NCBI RefSeq assembly: GCF_001514195.1
Contig: NZ_KQ948747.1
Span: 120,321 to 184,320, forward strand
DNA from: Streptomyces griseorubiginosus
GTDB taxonomy: Bacteria > Actinomycetota > Actinomycetes > Streptomycetales > Streptomycetaceae
DNA: 64,000 nt
Direction: 5' to 3'
Positions within the stretch are counted from its first letter, which is position 1. Every line of letters starts with the position of its first letter. The notes under the pieces are model-generated. The model ran no database searches. It was not told the origin of the DNA and was given only the letters and a program-made list of their open reading frames with translations. The position numbers and the translations under genes are program-made. This document shows positions 58,819 to 64,000 of this stretch, one piece after another.

Positions 58819-61800
58819 TTGCGCAGAACCAGGAAGTCCGCGCGCACGGCAGCGGCCGCGATGACGGTGGCGGCGGCGCTCGCCGTGGGACTGACCGGAT
58901 CGGCACGGGCAACGCCCGTACCGACGGCGGTACCGGCCGCCGCCAAAAGCACGGACAACACCGCCAGGCACCGCATCACCCTCGTCACCGGTGACCGCGT
59001 CATCGTCGACGCCAAGGGCCGAGTCGTCGGTATGGAGCGGGCCAAGGGACGTGAGCGCGTCCCTGTGCAGATGCGGAGGTCTGACGGCCACACCCTCGTC
59101 ATACCGACGGACGTGGCCCAGATGATCGCGAGCGGCAGGCTCGACCAGCGACTGTTCGACATCACCGAACTGGACAAGGCGGCCAACCGCAGGAACCAGG
59201 GCGACGGCGTCAAGGTCATCGTCGGCTACAAGGGTGCGGCGAGCACCGCGAAGTCCGGTGTCCGGGACACCGGAACCCTCCGCCACGCCTTTGGCACCCT
59301 GAACCTGGACACCGTCCAGACATCCTCCGGGAAAGCCCCCGGCCTGTGGCACGCGCTCACCCACGAGGACGCCCTGTCCCCGGGCATCTCCCACGTCTGG
59401 CTCGACGGCGTCCGCACGATGAGCCTAGACAAGTCCGTGCCGCAGATCGGCGCACCCGCGGCATGGGCCAGGGGCTACAACGGCAAGGGCGTCAAGGTCG
59501 CCGTCCTGGACACGGGCATCGACACCAGCCACCCCGACCTCAAGGACCAGGTGATCGCCGCCAAGAACTTCAGCACGGCCACCACCACCGACGACCACCA
59601 GGGGCACGGCACGCACGTCGCGTCCACCATCGCAGGAACCGGCGCCAAGTCTGCAGGCAAGTACAAGGGCGTCGCCCCCGGAGCGAAGCTCCTCAGCGGC
59701 AAGGTCCTCAACGACCAGGGCGAAGGCGACGACTCCGGCATCATCGCGGGCATGGAGTGGGCCGCCGCGCAGGGCGCCGACATCGTCAACCTCAGCCTGG
59801 GCGGCGGCGACACTCCGGGCACCGACCCGATGGAAGCCACGGTCAACCGGCTGTCCGAGGAGAAGGGCGTCCTCTTCGCCATCGCCGCGGGCAACGAGGG
59901 AGAACAGGGCGCGCAGACCGTCGGCTCCCCGGGCAGCGCCGCCGACGCGCTCACCGTCGGCGCCGTCGACGGCAACGACCGGCTGGCGGACTGGTCCAGC
60001 CGCGGCCCGACCGTAGACGGCACGATCAAGCCGGATGTGACAGCGCCCGGCGTGGGCATCACCGCGGCCTCGGCCAAGGGCAGCGAGATCGCCAAGGAGT
60101 ACGGCGAGAACCCGCCCGGGTACGTGACGATCTCGGGGACATCGATGGCGACCCCGCATGTCGCGGGCGCCGCCGCCCTCCTCAAGCAGCAGCACCCGGA
60201 CTGGGCCTTCAGCCAGTTGAAAGCCGTGCTCGTGGGCTCGGCCAAGGGCGGCGCGTACACGCCGTACCAGCAGGGGTCGGGCCGTATCCAGGTCGACACG
60301 GCGATCGACCAGACCCTGCTCGCCGAGACGACCTCGATGAACTTCCCGGTCCAGCAGTGGCCGCACACCGACGACACCCCGGTCACCAAGAAGCTGACAT
60401 ACCGAAACCTCGGCACGAAGGACGTCACACTGGCCCTGTCGACCACGGCCTTCGGCCCCAAGGGCGAGGCCGCCCCGGCCGGCTTCTTCACCACCGGCAC
60501 GGACCACGTCACCGTCCCGGCCGGCGGCACGGCGTCCGTGGACGTCACCGTGAACACCAAGCTGGGCACTCTGGACGGCGGATACTCGGCGTACGTGAGT
60601 GCCACCGGCGACGGCCAGACCGTCCGTACCGCAGTCGGCGTCGAGCGTGAGAGCGAGGCGTACAACCTGACGTTGAAGTTCGTCAACCGCCCCGGACAGC
60701 ACCCCGTGCATTACACCACCCTGGACGTGGCCACGCGGGGCAGCGGTGGCTACCAGAACGTGTCCACCGACGACACCGTCACCTTCCGGGTCCCCAAGGA
60801 CCACTACATCCTGGACGCGCTCAGCATGAAGGACGCCAACTCGACCGACGGCGGCGCCGACTGGCTGATGCAGCCCGTGCTGAACATCGACAGGAACACG
60901 ACGATCACGCTCGACCTGAACAAGACCCGGTCCGCCGACATCACGGTGCCGGACGCACAGGCCAAGCCGCTCCAGGCCCTGGTGTCCTACGAGTACCTGC
61001 CCGCGAACGTATGGCTCGGCGTCGCGATGCCCTCGTTCTCCGACATACGGCTCGCGCACGTCGGCCCGGCGATGGACTCCGGCCTCGTACAGACCTGGTC
61101 CGGTCAGTGGACCAAGGGCGGCGACGCCGAGTACGACATCGTCGCCGGGGGCGAGACGAAGAAGGTCGTGGGAGATCGCGTCCACCACTACAAGGCCGGC
61201 GAGTTCGCCACGGTGAAGGCCGGTATGGGCGCCTCGACTCCCGGCAAGACCGGCGCTCTCGACATGACCATCGCGGTGCCCTTCGGCTACGGCACCCACG
61301 TCCCAGTGGCGCAGAAGCTGCCCGCCACCCGCACCCTGCACCTGTCCACCGGTGAGGGAGCCACGTACTACTTCGCCTTCGACCAGTACTCGGGGAAACT
61401 GGACGAAAACGGCGCCCCAATCGTCGACACATCGGCCGCCGCCAATGACTACGAGAAACTCACCGCGGGCAGGACCTACCGCAAGGACTTCAACGCGGGG
61501 GTGTTCGCGCCACGGGTGAGCCCCGACGACTCCCAGGGCGTCTTCCACGGCTCCGAGGGGATCTACGGTTTCCTGCCGCTCTTCGCCGACGGTCAGCGCC
61601 ACAACGTGTTCTCCGACGTCACCTCGGTGCGCACGACGCTGTACCGGAATGGCACGAAGTTCGGCTCGAACACCGACCCCCTGACCGGGAAGGCCACGTT
61701 CAAGGTCCCGGTCGGCGCCGCCGCATACACCCTGACCGCCTCGGCCAGCCGCAGCACCAAGGTCCACACCGCCTCCACGCGCGTCGACGCGAGCTGGACT

Positions 61801-62139
61801 TTCCACTCGAAGCGGCCGACGGCCGGAGTGAGCGAACTCCCCGTCTCCTCGGTCGCCTTCAGAGCCCCCGTCGGCCTGGACAGCCGTGTCCCGGCAGGCA
61901 AGACAGCCACCTACCCGGTCACCGTCGAGGGCGCAGCGACGGGCCGGAATCTCAAGTCGCTGACGGTGCACGTGTCCTACGACGACGGCAGGACCTGGAA
62001 GAAGACCGACGTCAGGAACGGGAAGATCACGGTGAAGAACCCGGCGAAGGGCAAGGGCGTCTCCCTCCGCGCCAAGATCACCGACAAGAAGGGCAACAGC
62101 TCGACGATCTCGATCCACAACGCGTACTACGGCAAGTGA
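58819..62139 (+). CDS. Large secreted subtilisin-like serine protease
   Basis: A 1106-residue exported S8 peptidase. Signal peptide (about 1-33, RTAAAAMTVAAALAVGLTGS), propeptide to about residue 210, then the catalytic domain with Asp in VAVLDTGIDTSHPDL, His in HQGHGTHVASTIAG, Asn in AIAAGNEGEQG and Ser in SGTSMATPHVAGAAALL. The remaining ~600 residues are beta-sandwich modules (RNLGTKDVTLALSTTAFG; VTVEGAATGRNLKSLTVHVS) like the large streptomycete peptidases; no LPxTG. TTG 58819 after GGGGGAACCTC is preferred over the open-frame ATG because the signal follows directly. Divergent from the Cse-like genes with a 230-bp gap. Confidence 0.9.
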   Translation: MRRTRKSARTAAAAMTVAAALAVGLTGSARATPVPTAVPAAAKSTDNTARHRITLVTGDRVIVDAKGRVVGMERAKGRERVPVQMRRSDGHTLVIPTDVAQMIASGRLDQRLFDITELDKAANRRNQGDGVKVIVGYKGAASTAKSGVRDTGTLRHAFGTLNLDTVQTSSGKAPGLWHALTHEDALSPGISHVWLDGVRTMSLDKSVPQIGAPAAWARGYNGKGVKVAVLDTGIDTSHPDLKDQVIAAKNFSTATTTDDHQGHGTHVASTIAGTGAKSAGKYKGVAPGAKLLSGKVLNDQGEGDDSGIIAGMEWAAAQGADIVNLSLGGGDTPGTDPMEATVNRLSEEKGVLFAIAAGNEGEQGAQTVGSPGSAADALTVGAVDGNDRLADWSSRGPTVDGTIKPDVTAPGVGITAASAKGSEIAKEYGENPPGYVTISGTSMATPHVAGAAALLKQQHPDWAFSQLKAVLVGSAKGGAYTPYQQGSGRIQVDTAIDQTLLAETTSMNFPVQQWPHTDDTPVTKKLTYRNLGTKDVTLALSTTAFGPKGEAAPAGFFTTGTDHVTVPAGGTASVDVTVNTKLGTLDGGYSAYVSATGDGQTVRTAVGVERESEAYNLTLKFVNRPGQHPVHYTTLDVATRGSGGYQNVSTDDTVTFRVPKDHYILDALSMKDANSTDGGADWLMQPVLNIDRNTTITLDLNKTRSADITVPDAQAKPLQALVSYEYLPANVWLGVAMPSFSDIRLAHVGPAMDSGLVQTWSGQWTKGGDAEYDIVAGGETKKVVGDRVHHYKAGEFATVKAGMGASTPGKTGALDMTIAVPFGYGTHVPVAQKLPATRTLHLSTGEGATYYFAFDQYSGKLDENGAPIVDTSAAANDYEKLTAGRTYRKDFNAGVFAPRVSPDDSQGVFHGSEGIYGFLPLFADGQRHNVFSDVTSVRTTLYRNGTKFGSNTDPLTGKATFKVPVGAAAYTLTASASRSTKVHTASTRVDASWTFHSKRPTAGVSELPVSSVAFRAPVGLDSRVPAGKTATYPVTVEGAATGRNLKSLTVHVSYDDGRTWKKTDVRNGKITVKNPAKGKGVSLRAKITDKKGNSSTISIHNAYYGK

Positions 62140-62149
62140 GGCTCCCGGG

Positions 62150-62526
62150 CTAGTGAACGGGCCGGTCTGCCGGAGGCATGTCCTCCGGCAGAACCGTTCG
62201 GCGTTTGCGGGCCAACCTATGGGACACGAACTCCATGCAGCCGATTCCAAGCCCGTGCGTCTTCACGCCGACAAGGCCTACGACATTCCTCACCTGCGGC
62301 GATGGCTCTGGGGCAAGCGCATCGGCGTCCGCACGCTCGCAAGGGCATCGACTCCAGCGAGCGGCTCGGCCGCCGCAGGTGGGTGATCGAACGGACCAAG
62401 TCCTGGTTGACCGGCTACCGCCGCCTCGACCACCGCTACGAGCGCAAACCCGGCAACTGCCTGGCTTTTCTCGGGCTGGCAGCCGCACTCTGCTGCTACA
62501 AACGGCTCCTCAAACTGACCATGTAG
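62150..62526 (+). pseudogene. C-terminal remnant of an IS5-type transposase
   Basis: Two frames: KPVRLHADKAYDIPHLRRWL with the second catalytic aspartate, then after a frameshift near 62345 GIDSSERLGRRRWVIERTKS with the glutamate, and WLTGYRRLDHRYERKPGNCL AFLGLAAALCCYKRL to the stop. N-terminal two thirds absent. A different IS5 subgroup from the copies at 25055 and 35208. It directly precedes the IS4 element. Confidence 0.8.
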
Positions 62527-62542
62527 GACACGGTCTTAGAGG

Positions 62543-63998
62543 CAATGCCGTTGTTTTAGCTTCGGGCGTACGCTGCTGCGTAGTGCTTCCCGGGGGTGGT
62601 GCGGGTGTCTGCGGATGTCGGCGAGTTATCGGGGCTGGGGTTGCTGACCTGGGTGTATCGGCCTGGGTTGGTAGATCGTGTAGTGGCCGCATGTGGTCGT
62701 GGCCAGCAGCGCAGACGTCTGTTGCCGGCCCGGCTGGTGGTGTATTTCGTGCTCGCTCTTGCCCTGTTCTCGCCGGCGCCGTACCTGGAGGTGATGCGGC
62801 ATCTGGTCGAGGGTTTGCCGGGCCAGGGGCTGTTGGGCGAGTGGCGCATCCCTGCGAAGTCGTCGCTGTTTCGGGCCCGTCAGCGGCTGGGTGCGGAGCC
62901 GCTGCGGGTGCTGTTTGCCACGACTGCGAAACCGATGGGCACCGAGGCCACACCAGGGTGTTTCTGGCGGGGGCTGCGGCTGCTGGCGGTGGACGGCACC
63001 TGCTGGGATGTGGCCGACAGCCCAGCGAACGAGGCTGCCTTCGGCCGTCCCGGAAACGGCCGCGGCCACGACAAGTCCAGCTTTCCCCAGGTGCGGATGG
63101 CCTGTCTGATCGAGGTGGGCACCCACCTCGTGCTGGATGCCGAGCTGGCCGGCTGCCGCACCGGCGAAGTCCCTCTGGTCAGCCGCCTGCCCCGCTCCTG
63201 CCAGCGCGGCGAACTGGTCCTGGCGGACCGGGAGTTCCTGGGCGTGCCGTTGTGGCGGGCCTTCACCGACAGCGGTGCCGATCTGCTGTGGCGGGTGCCC
63301 GCCAACCGGATCCTGCCCGTCGAGCGGCAGTTGCGGGACGGATCCTGGATCTCCCGCATCCACGCCCACACCGATCCCGCACACCAGGATCCGGTCACGG
63401 TGCGGGTGGTCGCCTACCAGCTGCACGGCACCGCCCGCGAAGGCGAGGACTACCGGCTGGTGACCAGCCTGCTCGATGCCCGCCGTTATCCCGCCCGCCA
63501 GCTGGCCGCGCTCTACCAGGAACGCTGGGAAGCCGAGGCCGTCTTCGCCGAGCTCAAGACCCATCAACGCGGCGCCCGCATTGTGCTCAGCAGCAAGACG
63601 CCTGACGGAATCCTGCAGCAGATCTGGGCCCACCTGCTGGTCCACCACGCGCTGCGCGAACTGATGGTCAGAACCGCCGCCACCCGGGGCCTGGATCCGG
63701 ACCTGATCTCCTTCACCGAAACCCTGCGCTCCGCCCGGCGCAGCGTGACCCTTACGCCGGGCAGCTTTTCCCCCTGAGCTGCTGGTCAGAGCCCTCGTCT
63801 GGCTCCAGCACGACCTGCTCGAACGGCTCCTGCCACACAGACGCCTGCGCAGCCAGCCCCGCGTCGTCAAACGCAAGATGTCCAACTACCGACTCAAACG
63901 GGCTGAACACCACACCTGGCCACAGCCCACCCGCACCGGCACCCAAGCCGTCCGCGTCCAACGCCCCCAACCCGCAGACCCGTAAAGCAACGGCATTG
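62543..63998. mobile_element. IS4-family insertion sequence, end to end
   Basis: Terminal inverted repeats CAATGCCGTTGTTTTA (62543-62558) and TAAAGCAACGGCATTG (63983-63998) match at 15 of 16 positions and bracket a single transposase gene; total 1456 bp. The window ends two bases after the right repeat, so a target duplication cannot be checked. Confidence 0.85.
62596..63985 (+). pseudogene. IS4-family transposase with late frameshift
   Basis: A DDE transposase of about 460 residues. N-terminal IS4 domain (LPARLVVYFVLALALFSPAP, YLEVMRHLVEGLPG), catalytic aspartates in LLAVDGTCWDVADS and LVLADREFLGVPLW, and the YREK-like ALYQERWEAEAVFAELKT with the glutamate. All catalytic residues are in one frame from GTG 62596 to a TGA at 63775-63777. 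Homology then continues in a second frame (PELLVRALVWLQHDLLERLL, then RVVKRKMSNYRLKRAEHHTW) to TAA 63983, inside the right repeat. One extra T in TTTTCCCCCTGAG explains it. Might still be active without the tail. Confidence 0.8.
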
Positions 63999-64000
63999 GA

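Noticed and set aside
59425..62250. Very long open frame (941 codons) antisense to the subtilase
   Set aside because: Mirror of the GC-rich codon pattern of the protease; no domains, signal or start site.

Overview
The window looks like an accessory, probably arm-located stretch of a Streptomyces (or close actinobacterial) chromosome. GC is very high, third codon positions are mostly G/C, GTG and TTG starts are common, and the content is typical: ECF sigma factor, SpoIIE-type phosphatase with an ATPase domain, CseBC-like two-component system, large secreted subtilase, and many TetR, MarR, LysR, IclR and XRE regulators. No rRNA, tRNA or CRISPR array was seen. About twenty broken genes and IS remnants are interleaved with intact operons.

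Layout. 1-3.4 kb: TnpB remnant, NAD-dependent epimerase divergent from a TetR gene across a perfect 22-bp inverted repeat, then a decayed tyrosine recombinase. 3.5-6.8 kb: short-chain dehydrogenase divergent from an XRE-type regulator, then a frameshifted TnpB element. 6.8-15 kb: a minus-strand metal locus with, in transcription order, a Met-rich small membrane protein, CopA-type P1B ATPase, PCu(A)C-like protein, Met/His-rich membrane protein, ECF sigma factor, and a FecBCD-type ABC importer followed by a coupled small ORF carrying an in-frame TGA. 15-20 kb: remnants of a PP2C phosphatase, an IS1380-type and an IS21-type transposase around a bulb-lectin/DUF6461 gene and an AbiEii-like nucleotidyltransferase pair. 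20-25 kb: D-glucarate catabolism (IclR regulator, kdgD, GntP-type permease, gudD). 25-36 kb: IS5 remnant, two unknown coupled ORFs, DHA2 exporter with MarR, DUF3533-type membrane protein with one decayed and one intact MarR, DoxX remnant, a 718-residue phosphatase/GAF/ATPase regulator, then a truncated IS5 joined to a truncated DUF5655-type nuclease-like gene. 36-41 kb: LuxR-type two-component system in an operon with an ABC-2 exporter, then the 3' end of a group II intron inside an IS701 fragment. 41-46 kb: LysR regulator divergent from a flavin monooxygenase and alpha/beta hydrolase, plus a secreted CrtC/AttH-like protein. 46-50.7 kb: a run of decayed genes (SMP-30 lactonase, SDR, PLP aldolase-like enzyme, MFS tail, TetR). 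50.7-56 kb: a divergent catabolic cluster (LysR, DapA-like aldolase, unusual SDR; Zn-dependent dehydrogenase, DUF3500). 56-62 kb: CseA-CseB-CseC-like lipoprotein and two-component system divergent from a large subtilase. 62-64 kb: IS5 remnant and an end-to-end IS4 element whose transposase is frameshifted.

How the genes work together. The clearest metabolic unit is kdgD-gntP-gudD: permease, glucarate dehydratase and keto-deoxyglucarate dehydratase take D-glucarate to 2-oxoglutarate semialdehyde, under a divergent IclR regulator with a well-formed promoter and a repeated operator-like motif. The 7-15 kb locus puts copper-type efflux and periplasmic-chaperone genes beside an ECF sigma factor and a chelate importer; the copper link is sound for CopA, and a link for the importer is only inferred. 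The 36-40 kb operon is a self-regulated exporter of the kind used against membrane-active compounds. The 50.7-56 kb cluster encodes an unidentified pathway. Most frameshift and nonsense calls rest on one sequence only and could include assembly errors.
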